From Takakia lepidozioides (Eukaryota; Streptophyta; Takakiopsida; Takakiales; Takakiaceae), in NCBI GenBank assembly GCA_030704615.1, contig CM060734.1, forward strand, positions 806,001-870,000: 64,000 nucleotides of DNA, written 5' to 3'. Every line of letters starts with the position of its first letter. The stretch's first letter is position 1. The position numbers and the translations under genes were made by a program. The notes under the pieces were generated by a model. That model had not been told where the DNA came from, did no database searches, and was given only the letters and a program-made list of their open reading frames with translations. Positions 10,726 through 21,765 of this stretch are shown here, piece after piece.

Positions 10726-11859
10726 ATGGCCACTGAGGAGAGTCATGATGAGGTCGTGGGTGGAGCTGGCGGAGCTCCAACCCCTGCACCTGTTCCCCGT
10801 CCCCGAGTGGCTGTATTTCCTACTCCACAGTCTAGAGCACCTGTCTTTCCTCAACAAAATCAGGCCCAAGGGCAAGAATTTTCCTTCCCCCGCAGGTTTG
10901 GATCTTCTAGAGCAGGCTCTTCCTCTAGGCACCTACAGACTCCCAGCCCCAAGCAAGTAACAAGGAGGATATACTTATGGCCACAGTCCACCCAATGGAC
11001 CCATGTCAATGGCATCCCGGTGCCTACTGTTGCTGCCTGGCCATCTGATTTGCCTTCTATTTTGGTGACTCTTTCAACTTCCACTGTCTGGGGAGGGTTT
11101 ATCCACCCAGAGCCCTTCTCTCCACAAAGTGCAGAGTTTCACATTGCCAGGCTTTTCACGACTCCTGCAACTTCAGGCCTTTTTGTCAAGAGGGCAAAGA
11201 GGTCCCGAGGTTCGGGTACTAATAAAAGCTTTCTCTTGGAGCCCTACCGCCGCGAGGCAGGGAAGTTTTGGGGTTCGTTGCCATCACAAGCCTTCGTAGT
11301 CTACTGCCCAGACCCCCGCATAATGCCAAGTGAGGGTATTCAGGCCTACATAGACAGCCTCCGATGCCCTATCAGAGATCCTCGATCTGCACTTGGTTTA
11401 GAGGATGCATTGGAACAGGGGCAGCCCTCTACCCGGCTCCCTCGTGCAAGTACTACAGTTGCAACTCCACGCGGTTCATCCGGTCTTCGAGTAGCAAGAC
11501 CAGCTCAATCTCCTATACCTGAAGCCACAACCAGTTCTTCAGATAGTGACTTTGAGGAACTTCTCCGAGGCCAACCTCGTCAACAGAGAGATGAGCAAGC
11601 TAACGATGCTAATCCAAATCCCAGATTGCCATCCTTCACTGTAGGCTATACAACAACAAGTACGACAAGTACTTTTCCAGCTCCAAGTACAGCGTTGGCA
11701 GACAGGGCGCCATCATTCAGCAAACCAGCAGGCACATCTTCTTTCCTGTGGCCAACTCAATCACGTCGACATACCTCTCAAGCATCTTCATCATCAACCA
11801 ATGCACTAGGGGAGGTCAATGCTCACCTTGAAGGTTTATCCACTCATCTTCTGCTCTAG
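10726..11859 (+). CDS. Uninterrupted 377-residue protein of unknown function, transposon-borne
   Basis: An intact ORF from ATG at 10726 to TAG at 11857-11859 in a region where other frames are broken. I do not recognise the family. The N-terminal 70 residues are rich in Pro, Ala, Ser and Arg. Residues about 80-215 look globular (IYLWPQSTQWTHVNGIPVP; later PSEGIQAYIDSLRCPIRDPR). The rest is Ser/Thr/Pro-rich with an acidic patch (SSSDSDFEELLRGQ). No membrane segment or zinc site is seen. It diverges from the integrase gene and converges with the minus-strand gene ending at 11873, 13 bp away. It could be an accessory transposition protein, a captured host gene or the large exon of a spliced gene. 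Confidence 0.6.
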   Translation: MATEESHDEVVGGAGGAPTPAPVPRPRVAVFPTPQSRAPVFPQQNQAQGQEFSFPRRFGSSRAGSSSRHLQTPSPKQVTRRIYLWPQSTQWTHVNGIPVPTVAAWPSDLPSILVTLSTSTVWGGFIHPEPFSPQSAEFHIARLFTTPATSGLFVKRAKRSRGSGTNKSFLLEPYRREAGKFWGSLPSQAFVVYCPDPRIMPSEGIQAYIDSLRCPIRDPRSALGLEDALEQGQPSTRLPRASTTVATPRGSSGLRVARPAQSPIPEATTSSSDSDFEELLRGQPRQQRDEQANDANPNPRLPSFTVGYTTTSTTSTFPAPSTALADRAPSFSKPAGTSSFLWPTQSRRHTSQASSSSTNALGEVNAHLEGLSTHLLL

Positions 11860-11872
11860 ACTATTCAGCAGT

Positions 11873-14482
11873 TCAAATTATCTCGTAATCATCTCCGTCG
11901 TGTAACAGTCCACTCCTACGTGGTCTAGACTGCCCTGGGCTGGCATCCTCTTTTTTTTCATCTGGCAGACTGGAAATCAAATGGTCTATGGTCCATAGGT
12001 AAGAAAGTTACCTCGCCATTGTCAAAGAGGGCCACCATGTGGATGCAGCTCTCATCAATAAGGGAGGAGGGCTCTGCACATGTATCGAGCAGTGCCCACA
12101 ATGCACAGAAGGCTGAAGCCAATCCAACCTGCCTGCAAACACAAATTCGTCACGAGCGCCAAGTACTACCCTTAAACTTTACATGGAGGGAAGACTACTG
12201 TGGGCAAGCCTTTCTGCAAAATCACTTTTTGGAGGGTTAGTTGTTTGTTCTCATTTCAGGTCAGCAGCCACTCCGATTGATTTCATGCCAGTGTTGCCAA
12301 ACAGTAAATTCCCTTGTCACAGGCATATCCTACTCAAAAAATGGTCTTGCAGGCCTAGCCACAGATTCACATTGATTGGATCGAGCATTCACACTTGACA
12401 ATTACAAAAGATGGAGAGAAAGGTACATGGAAATCAATTGAGTAGCCAAACGCACAAGTCTGCCCCCAAACAATGTGACTTAGACTCTGTTTGCAGGGAC
12501 CTCGTGGCCACAGACAAGCATCCAGGTGATGAGGGACAGAAAACAGCGAGTAGGGGGAGAAACAGAGATCAAAGGGGGGCCACTACCAAGTGATAGACAC
12601 TTTGACAGCATATAAGTGATTGAAAACATTATTGTGTGATTGAAACCCTCATGAGAGTTTGTCTATGTGGAGGACAAATTTCTATGGTGCCATCAAACCT
12701 GCTCAATACATGACCTCAGAAGTGAGGTACCTGGATTCACTGAAAATGGGTTCTCCAAAGTAACCCAGAAGACCTCATTTCAACCCAGTGTATAGAGTGT
12801 GCAGCCAACATACCTTTGGTGTACATACATCCCACAAGCAAGGAATGTACTAGGTCCAAATTACTTATCTCAGCACAGAAGAGTAGTATTGAATGCACAG
12901 ACACATACCAAACAAGCTCACATCAGGATTTTGCCAGACAGTACCTGCTACCATTGCTCACACCGGAGGTCAATCCAATGGTACAGCTCTGCACGGTGCT
13001 GGTACAGAAAACAACACTGGAAGTCGTAATCCCACTCTGTATCCCCATTTACACTATCCTGGCATTTCATCAAAGTCCTGTTTGGCTTAAGAAATGCAGC
13101 GCATGGACAGCCTGATACCTGTATGATCATTCCATTGTTCAGCATCAGCCGTATGCACATAAATAATCATATGTTCCTTCCCAGAAATGTGAAATGTGAA
13201 ATGGAAAATGTCAGATGTGATCTCCTAACTTACATGCCTAGTGCCGCTAAAGTATAAAAAAAGTTTTATGTCTCCACCCACAAAACCTAGGGTTGAATTC
13301 ACATTATAAGCTGGAGCTAGACCTAAACCACAACCATTTCTGAACACCATCTAATAGACTTTTCAACTTGAGACCTGATTGATCTTCCCTCATCTCATGA
13401 CAGTGAAATTGGACCTGACCTTCTTTTCAAGCAGCTGGACATGATGCTTGGCAGCCTTCGATGAAGCACGCTCTGACAAGAGCCTGGCTCGTAAAAAGTC
13501 GATGGTCATGGTGGATGAGTCTTCCCCCAATGAAGGCTTCCTACACAAGATACCCGAGTACCAGCCCAAGTTCTGAGTTTGGTTTGAAACATAGTCGAAC
13601 TGCCCGGTCAAAGGCAAATGGGGACACACGCTTTTATGGAAGACTTCGCTCATTGCATCATTCAACAGGGATCTTGAAAAAACTGAGAAGCTGGGAACAG
13701 CTCAGGATGACCACTTCCTTCTACTCTGCACCATGATTATGAGTTGTCTTTGTTCACCTATGATGGAGGATGTTGAAAAACACAAAGCAGGTTGCATCTC
13801 GGAGTTTTGGTCATTAATTGTTGTAAATTTTATTGTGACAACATAATGTTAAGTTCTTTTTCATATTATGGATTGCATCTTTGCTGGCCCTTCTATGCAA
13901 AGGCACCTAATGGGTTCAAACTCTGCACCCAGCAAACACAAGCGTATTGACAATTAGCTGCCATGGTGCCTGGAGTTTCATTGAATAAGAGTTTAGTCCC
14001 TGCTAAGTTTGCATGGCACGTGTGTGTGCTGGAGATTCTACGGAGTTTTAGCATCGAGCTGTCTATGTACAATCAAAGGGCTTCTGAGAGATGTATCCTT
14101 AATCTTACCTCTCCAGAGAAGGAAACTCCATATCACTGCTGGGTTCAGTGCCCTGCTGCCCCTTTGCCAGTGAAGATTCATCTGATGATTTGGTCTGACA
14201 GTCCACACCTTGGCCAGTGCTTGGCTCCATACACCGTTGCTGCTCTCTTACATTCTCATCTAGCCCATGGGTTGTCACTTCTTCAGAACCAGAGAGCTCT
14301 TCGCTATCGCGGATAATTTCACCTGGCACTCTTTGATTGGAGCCCTTCCCTGCATCTTCTTCTCGCTTGGAAGGTTTCCATTTCAATGTGTCAGGGATAT
14401 TAAAGGAGTTACATTTCCGGGTGTGGCAGAGGGACTGCTGCAACCTGGATCCCTCTCAAGCTCGCTGGATGTACTTGACCTT
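11873..14482 (-). pseudogene. Multi-exon gene of unknown function inside the transposon
   Basis: Candidate minus-strand exons with good splice sites are 14482-14109 (acceptor TTTCCTGTTTGCAG, donor GTAAGA), 13682-13420 (donor GTCAGG), possibly about 13121-12955, 12132-12012 (acceptor TTTGTGTTTGCAG, donor GTAACT) and 11969-11873 (stop TGA). Readable pieces include SGSEEVTTHGLDENVREQQR, TMTIDFLRARLLSERASSKA followed by a coiled-coil-like stretch, LWALLDTCAEPSSLIDES (approximate start) and a basic and acidic tail HDGDDYEII. The first exon has an in-frame TGA near 14458, and exon phases do not all match, so it may be decayed or misassembled here. The second exon resembles the start of a plant coiled-coil protein, but I cannot name it. 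Captured host gene is the likeliest reading. Confidence 0.45.
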
Positions 14483-14739
14483 CTGCAAACAGGAAAGCCC
14501 GCCAAATGAGCAATCATAGAACTCAAAAAACGTCTGATTGAGAGTATCTGTAGGTTTATGGTGAGGTCATAGTGACTCCACTACCTTTGCCAAGAATAGG
14601 TTCAATCTAAAGCACAAATCTTTTGCACATCCACAAACCAGATCATATTACAATAGATGTGGTGACAACTCCCAAATTGGAGCTTTTGTCAATCTGCTGA
14701 CTTGAGAGCTCTTTGGTCAGTCCTCACCGGGTTCAATCA
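14483..14739. other. Transposon interior next to right TIR
   Basis: No gene recognised. It may be the intron or 5' flank of the minus-strand gene. Confidence 0.4.
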
Positions 14740-15275
14740 ATCCGCGCCAGACGATGTAGGACAGGGAAGCGGTCTGCATCGTCTCCAAAATGATGTCTGG
14801 CACAATCCCGCTTTTGCTCATTCCCTGATCTGTGTGCTTCTACCGTCAGGGGTTCCAACGTTCCTCCTCCCTCGCACTCCAAGCTCGCACCTTCACAAAA
14901 CTGTCTTTTCGCGCAGTACTCGAAACAATACTATATTCGTATGTATATGTATAGTAGTCGTATATACGATTAGGTTGCCCTGGACCCTAGGCCCGAGCCT
15001 AGGATATAGAATCATTTCAGGAATCTTTCCTAGGCTAGAAAGATTCCTGAAATACCCCAGGCCCGGGTCCAAGGCACACTTGCTGGCCACAAAATGTTCC
15101 CTTACGTTCCCATAGGATACCCCAGGCCTGTGGTTTTTTGAGGAACAAAACCCCGAGACATTGCATGTCCTGGGCTATGGAATATTGTCTCAGGCCTTGG
15201 AATATTGTCCCGGATTTGGAATCTTTAGCCCGGGCTTTAGAATCTTTCAATGTATGGCTCTTTTTCCATTCCCTA
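14740..15275 (-). repeat. Right terminal inverted repeat of the 11.4-kb transposon
   Basis: 536 bp, the inverted partner of 3833-4388, ending CCATTCCCTA at 15275. The 15-bp inner inverted repeat is conserved at about 15019-15055. The identity, estimated by eye in the mid-90s percent apart from indels, suggests an insertion old enough to have diverged but still readable. Confidence 0.9.
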
Positions 15276-15650
15276 GAGGGGGGAGGGGAGTGTGAGGTGC
15301 ACCAGCCGGCGGAGCACGGCGAGTGTTGACAGTGAGCGGTGCTGTGGGTGCGGCGGCCGTGTATAGAGAGTTTGGGTGTTAGTTGGGGCGTTGCGGAGTC
15401 AGTATAGTAATTTGAGTGTGGGAGTTGAGTGCATAGAGATGTAGTGGGACTCACTAGGTAGCATAGACATAAGGGAACAAGTTCATTGTGTGCGCATTGC
15501 GTTGAGAAGCAGGGGAGAACAAAATGGCCGCAGCCAACATAGAAGAGAAGGATCGTGTATAGAGCTAGCCAAGAGATAGAGTAGTAATGCTGGTGGCCGA
15601 GTACGATTGTTCGTTGAGTGGCCCTTCTGCTTGTGGGTTGCTTGTGCTGT
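15276..15650 (-). other. LINE copy 1: ORF1-ORF2 spacer, right part
   Basis: This stretch begins with the second GAGGGG duplication (15276-15281) and runs to the end of ORF1. It is G-poor on the LINE sense strand, like the rest of the element's noncoding DNA. Open frames here have no protein motif. Confidence 0.6.
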
Positions 15651-17935
15651 TTACGCATTCGGGTGCTTGGCTATCATGGTATTGGAGTCACCTTTCGTAG
15701 TGTCTGTGGCGTGCTGGGACTCGGGGGGCCCCTGCCTCCCAGGCACGGGTGCAGGCTGAGTGCAAAGGAGGCCTGCAGTGCCCAGCTTATGAGGGCCCTC
15801 ATGCTGCAGCGCAAGAAGGGCCATTGGCCGGAATCCCGCGTTTTGGCTGGCTGGTGGGTTGCTGGAGCCGCCTTGCCCCGTGGAACTGGTGACCTTGCTG
15901 GGTGGGAGTGGGAGCTTGTCTAACACCATGTTCGCATGATTGTAGAAGTTGGCCAAATTGGCCCCCAGATTCTTTGTGATAGAGTCTTGTAGAGAGACTA
16001 GATAGGAGTGATTCTCCTTTTGTTGCGCTGCCATGGTGACGGCCACCCTGGATTCCATAGCAGCCAACTCGCCTCTAATGTCGGTTTTGATGGTGATGGC
16101 ATGTTCTGCAAACTTTCTGTCTATTTCTAGCATCATGGTATCATGACCTTTGCGGGGATCCGGGTCCGTTTTAATGATGATAGAGTTGACGGTATCTGCC
16201 AGGGCTTGATTTATATTGGCGACTCGGAGGCGCTCCAGAATTTCGTTGGCAGGGGGTGCTGAGCCATTCAGGCTATTCGTGTGTGGCTCGAATTTCACCA
16301 GCCTGCCTATCACCTGTATCGGGGGCTTGTTACACCACTGCGTGAATATGCTGGGATTCGTGTAGGTGATGAGTGCCATGCCTGAGTGTTTGGTTTTCTC
16401 CATTGGGGTGATTTTACTGAAGTAGACTTGAATGATGTTATCTTTGCCGAAGGCATCCCTGAGAGCAGCTTCTGTAACCTCCAGCTGGGAGTGTAACGGG
16501 TCCAAGCTTTTTACAACAAGTGTAAGTGCATCCCTCTCTACCACTATCTCTTGGGGGTGGCGGCAAGACCTGTCGTGCTGCCTCGGCGGGTACGCAGCTG
16601 CGGCCTGATGAGGGTGTGGTCGATGCGGACTCCCATTTCCAGCATGCGTTTTTTTGTATCCACGGCAGCTAAGTAGATAAAACAGAATTTTTTGTCAGGG
16701 CCTGGCTTGTACACGTTCATGATTTTGAATTCGTCACCGTGGTAGTACGTTTCCATGATGAAGTGCATTGTGAGCTTGTAACTGATGGTGCCCAGCAGTG
16801 TCTCACTGTTCAATTAAAAAGAGAGGTAGTCCGGGGATGCCAGCAGGTTAAAGGCCTTTTCAATTTTACCTTACAGCTTGATCCCGGAAGCCATCACCAT
16901 AACAAAGGCCCTGTTGCCCTTGAGCAGTGCAATCCCGTCAGTGGCCGGGTTCAGCAGCTCGACTTTGAGTAACCCTGACCATAGTTTGCTTGAATGTTTG
17001 GTGTATGCCGTGATTGGGGAGTACAAAACATTCTCCAAGGGGATGTCTGTGAACCTTTCCTTTGCACGGTATAGAGCCTGCTCCTTGGGCATGTCTGTAT
17101 CCTTGTCAAATCGTATGATTATGTGATGTGGTGTTGCAAACAGGCCCGATTCGGGGTCGACGTTCGCGCCCTTTGGAAGCTGGGTGAGTGGGTACAGCTG
17201 CCCATCTTTCCCATCTGGTCTAGTGGCAGGGAAATATAATTGTGGTACGTGGGGAAAAGCTTTCAAGCAGTACCTGAGTTCATGGATTTCGGAGGCCTTT
17301 AGCCCGAGCTGTCGGAGCTCCGCGGTGGATCGCATCTCCTTGATTATGGGCAGTTCCGTGTCCAGCGCATGTTGCTGGAGGACCTGATAGCCCATCCACA
17401 GTTGCGGCGGAGGCTGGGAGTTAGTGCCTTCGAGAATTGGCGGATGTTCGTTTGAGGGGGGGCCCCTGGATTTCTTGGGTTTGGAGTGTGAGCTGCCTTC
17501 GTCACTGTTGACGGTGCTGGAAAGTTGCTTGAGGTTGGGGCTGGTATGAACCGCCCTTGCTGGCATGCTGGATACTGTAGGCGGAGGGGCTCCTCGTTGG
17601 GGAGAGAAATCGGCCTTGGATGATCGCATTTCCTGGAGCGAGTTGACCTCTTCGTTGGTGATCTCTATCGGGTCTCGGGCGGACTTGGGTTGTAGTACTT
17701 GGTCGTCAGCAAAGTATTGCTCATCGGAGACGTGCATGTCACTGACCTCTTTGTCTTCAATTGGGCTCAACTGAGCAGAGCCTTCGTCTTCGTTGCTCAT
17801 CTTGGCCGTATCCTGTTTCACTAGAGTGTAGAGGTTGAGGGTGTGCAGCCTATGGGGTGCTAAACCTGTTGAGCAGGGGTGTCTACTGTTGACACGAACT
17901 TGGGTCAGGGTGCTACTTGGTTTAGAGTGATACAA
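15651..17935 (-). pseudogene. LINE copy 1: ORF1 (RNA-binding-like protein), broken
   Basis: Three minus-strand blocks form one protein of about 750 residues: 17935-16871, 16870-16545 and 16544-15651. A stop TAA after MASGIKL (near 16871) and another TAA before LNSETLLGTI (near 16813) are both in frame. A one-base loss in a C run near 16555 shifts the frame. The N-terminal third is acidic, Ser/Pro-rich and low in complexity. Residues near TLVVKSLDP, TEAALRDAFGK and HSGMALITYTNP fit the strand-helix-strand order of an RRM-like fold. An amphipathic coiled-coil-like stretch (MESRVAVTMAAQQKENHSYL) follows. LINE ORF1 proteins normally coat element RNA. The same protein is encoded at 52588-53985. 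Confidence 0.75.
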
Positions 17936-19014
17936 GCATGGAGGTATGTTGTGGTGGAGCAGTGGGGCTAGGAGGGGAGAGGCGTGAGAGCTAGTGGGAA
18001 GGAGGAGTGTGCTTAGTGGGTGGGTAAGTGCGGTACTGGCCTTTTTGTATGGAATTCGCTTTGTGGTGGCGGCGAGACAGTGTGGGTTGCCAACAAGCTG
18101 CAGCGGAGATTGGGCATTGCAGTTACTGCATTGGCCAGCTTGGGTGGTCTCGTGCTTTGTGTATGCAAGTAATTTGGTGGGGCAAAGACGGCTGATGCGC
18201 TAATGTTGCAGTGGGTTGGGTCTGGCGTGAATTAATCCAGTCGCATGGTGTAGTGAGGTCATTGGCAGGGGCATTGAGGTGGGGGGGCAGCATTCGTGTG
18301 TGGGAAGTTGAATGTATGGCTGTCACAGAGACTGATCGTAGTGAAGGGGGGTTATGGCAGTTATTGGGGGGACCAAGTCTGGGTATATTTGTTATGAAGG
18401 TGAGGGCTGTATAGAGTAGATCTTGAGTGTTGTGGGTGCCATATGGCTGCCATTGTGTGCAGGGGTGTAATGTGAAGATGAAGGTGTCATCATGAGTTTG
18501 GTTATTTTTGGATGAGAGGTGTTGTTGGAGCAAGTGAGTAACATAATTGAGATGGTTAGGGTATAAGGTGTGTAGTAGGGGTTGTCTGGTTTGGGTGTGA
18601 TCATTGGGGGTAGAGTTATACACATCTTGGGTAGGGAATGGATGTATCCAAGTAAATGGTGATATGGTGTTTGATATTTGTGGTTAGTCGGTTGATGAAT
18701 TGGATGTATGTATTGCAGGGATGCTGGAGGTCCCTCAGTGAGGTGTAGCTTAGGCAGGAGGGAGCACATCAGTTTGACGCATAAGTTTTGTGAGGGGTAG
18801 TGGTATTTGGGGGGGTCTCTGGTGAATTTGTGTAGGAGGTCTGTGAGGTGGGGGCATATGTTGATAAGGGTGATCTGGGTGGGTGTGGTATTGGACATAT
18901 TATGGAGGGGTGGCCAGAGGCGGGCTTGATGGGGTGGTCTGGTAAGTATTTGCGTTTGATTGATGTGTTTGTGATAGTCCTGGCTGGGACATTTTAAAGT
19001 GTGCACATTGAGAG
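17936..19014 (-). other. LINE copy 1: 5' leader, G-poor on the sense strand
   Basis: On the minus strand this is rich in C, A and T and very poor in G, giving long open frames of His, Pro, Thr and Leu without domain structure (18623-18123 and 19006-18392). I read them as composition artefacts in a 5' untranslated leader. Similar composition precedes ORF1 in copy 2. Confidence 0.55.
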
Positions 19015-20433
19015 CTATAAACGGGGGTGTGCCCTTCGGGCAATGGTTAACATGAATACTGTAGTAGCTTGGCGAGTCAAAGCTTTAAATATTTTGGACG
19101 TGGAGCCTGAGTAGCAGTGCAGGCCCATCTTGGGATATAGACAACTTTGTGAATACTTCATTATCAGAGAAAATGATTGAGAGAAGGATGCCATCACAGG
19201 GAAGTGTGGCATAGTGAATCATGTTTCCAGAGTGAAGGTATGTTGCTGGCAGAAGATAATTGAAGAGGGCATGTTTGGGACTTGGAAAGCAGGTCAGCCA
19301 GCACCACAAAAAGCAGTGTGGGTGGATTGACAGTGGCCTGATGATTTGATTGAAAAGAGAACCTGAAATGGAGGTCCCACGAGGTGGGATAATTCTGCCT
19401 TGGCATGCAAAGTGAACTTGAATTGGGACGGAGGTTCCTTTGGTGTGTCCACTGTGGGCTCTCACATCTGGCTCCTGCCAGATCTAGGGTTGTTAGCTGG
19501 CCACAGGGGGCATGAATATCTCTGCCATGTAGTGATTTGAGCTGAGCTCCAGGTGAGCTCGTTTGGGGATAGTGAGAACGAGTAGTCACTGTAGGGTAAA
19601 AACACAAAAAGAGGTTAGATGCAAGTTCATGAGTGCAACAGGAGTGTAGAAGGACATTGTAAATCAGGAAACATGCTGGTGCATATAACTGTAAAAGCAA
19701 TGAAAGGGGTGGGGAGTATAGAGGGCTTGCACCTTTTTTTCATGCGGGATGTCAGATCTGTGTTGGTGGCTGGTGTGACAATTGAGACAGTTTCCTTGTC
19801 AACATTTAACCAATGGAGTGGAGGGGGAGGTAGGGACTGGGAAATCTTGTTTAGAATTGTGGAGATGTAGTCTCTGACCTGATGTGTGGACATGATATAT
19901 ATATAAGGCCCAGGGGGTGTCCCATGAGGGGTACCTGATGAGCTGGGCCCTTATGCTGGCATGAGTGTGTTTGCAGATCTGCCTGCAGCTACATACGGAG
20001 TTCTCGTCATGCCAGAGTGAGTGGGTTGGCTGATACAGATGGGTGGACGAAATGAGCAGCAGGGTGCAACAGTGGAGGGTAGAGGGATACGACATAACCA
20101 GACATACACAGGTCATGCCTAACATAGAGTTAAGTGAGTGGTGTGGTTGAAATCTGCAGGCATCTTGGTGTATGGGAAGAGAGAGAGAGAATTGGGGGTA
20201 GGATCTTAGGGGTAGATGATATGAAGGGGGGACATGGATTTTTCCAGAGATAGTGGATGGCGGCGTAGTGGATGTAGGGAGGGTATCCCAAGAACATCTC
20301 TCAGAGATAGTGAGATATGAGGCAATATACAGGGAGGGAAGGGTGAGTGGGGGGGTTACTTCGGCGCCGTAGCGCCTGGTACTCGGACGTTGGCTCGCTA
20401 ATGCGTTCCACTTCTCGAATCAGGAATCAGGTT
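19015..20433. other. Unassigned interval upstream of LINE copy 1
   Basis: It may be more LINE leader or older sequence. No family motif was found on either strand. The first of two 22-bp direct repeats lies at 20354-20375. Confidence 0.35.
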
Positions 20434-21765
20434 CTATGGTCGGTCTGTGACCCCTGGAGTGTGGCATGGGTTACTTCGGCGCCGTAGCGCAGAGGGGGGA
20501 GATCTGTTGTGGCTTGTGAAGTGAACATGTAATGACCCTGAACTGTGATGTAACGTATATGTTGACTCCATAGACTGGTAAGAGTAGATAGTGGAGTGAG
20601 TACACCTGAATCTGTAGCAGAAGGTCCAATGGTGCCATTTGGGGGTGGGTTGTTGACACCATGCGTCGTTTATGCCCTTGCGCAGACGGGGATGATCACG
20701 TGGGCACGGAATTGCCCTCCACCAGCAGCAGGGGGTGGCGGCGTTTGTAATTTCGAGTCTTGGCTGGTCCGGAATCCAACAACATTCAGTAGGGTGATAG
20801 TCTTGTAAGAACATTTGGGCAGCTGCATCAGCCTTGCGATTTATGTAGTTGTATCCCCAAGACCCCGCTAGCACTCCTTGCCTCCAGGGGTCTGTCATAG
20901 TGCTAGATTGACTTGGTGGTGTGGAGTTTAGAACCTGTGTGGTGATGCGATTGGGGTGGGTCAAAGTCGATTTAGACGAGAAGTGGGCTACTGGGACCTT
21001 GATGATCGTTAGCTGCAACGGTTGGTAGCCGGTTCGCGTGTGGCGAAGTAGCTGTACTTTTGAGGTCGCTAGCTGAAGCATCATATTGGTCGCTCGTGAT
21101 GGATGTAGATTAGCCTTCCACTCGTAGTGAGTGGTACCGGAGGTGTGGTGCTCCTGCATAGAGTTTGTCCCCGGACTTGGCCTGATATGAAGGTGATGGA
21201 ACGTCGCCTTTTGGAGGCACGGGCTGGCCTGGGCATTCGTAATGAGCAGCAGACTAAGTACAATCCGTGTAAAAAGAGAGACATGATGGAAAATGTGTAT
21301 ACCATTATGCTCGCGCCGAGATGGGTAGAGCGCAAATCGCCTGTTGCAGGCGAGTCTTCTAGGATAGGCATGCGTGTAGCTATCCTCTGTTGGAGTGGTA
21401 ACAATGTGGCTGGAAACGCCTTGCACCAAAATCTGCGTGTTAAGATCGTCTTCACATGGTATGCTTGAGAGTGATAGAGGGGGTGTAGAGGGGGGGGGGG
21501 CCAGAGAGATCCAACATAACACGGAAAGCAACGAAAAAGCTATGGCGGCTGAGGAGCTTGCTACGTCCACGATAGTCATGGCTAGAGTGGCGGCAGCGCC
21601 AGCTTGCGAAGTGGATAGGGTAAAAAGAGAGCAGAGATAGCCAACCCTAAAAAGATAACCATGACTAAAGACATAGCTAGATCGGAGGCGGAGCTCCGCC
21701 TCCCGGGGCTCTGGCATCGCAAATCCAGGCACTCCTGAAGACCAACATATATCTCTAGTATTCAT
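20434..21765 (-). other. Long open frame (443 codons), doubtful protein
   Basis: Open from 21765 to 20434 with an ATG start. The first 110 residues include two hydrophobic segments (for example VGYLCSLFTLSTSQAGAA); the rest is rich in Thr, His, Pro and Ser. No motif is recognised. It joins the 3' end of the Copia fragment without spacing, so its ATG may lie by chance at an element junction. A 22-bp direct repeat (20354-20375 and 20469-20490) spans its C-terminal end. It is either an unrecognised ORF or open by composition; I favour the latter. Confidence 0.25.

Larger units (their letters stand above)
3833..15275. mobile_element. 11.4-kb TIR DNA transposon with integrase-type gene (IS3EU-like?)
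   Basis: The two ends are inverted copies of about 540 bp at high identity; both outer ends are TAGGGAATGG. GAGGGG flanks both sides directly (3827-3832 and 15276-15281), and LINE copy 1 continues on either side, so the whole 11,443 bp behaves as one insertion. Inside lie a spliced DDE integrase pseudogene (minus), a 377-codon ORF (plus), a multi-exon minus-strand gene, a PPR fragment and an orphan exon. From memory, the IS3EU superfamily has 6-bp duplications, TA-starting ends and an integrase-like transposase; Polinton/Maverick elements also have 6-bp duplications but start AG and carry a DNA polymerase, which is not seen here. Confidence 0.82.

Noticed and set aside
3833-15275. Polinton/Maverick identity for the 11.4-kb element
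   Set aside because: TSD length and long TIRs fit, but the ends start TA rather than AG, and no DNA polymerase, ATPase or capsid-type gene was found.
18123-19006. Two minus-strand frames as proteins
   Set aside because: Composition artefacts of the LINE leader; no ordered motifs.
20434-21765. 443-codon frame as a membrane protein gene
   Set aside because: It starts at an element junction and has no family motif, and its composition is Thr/His/Pro-rich. Listed only as doubtful.
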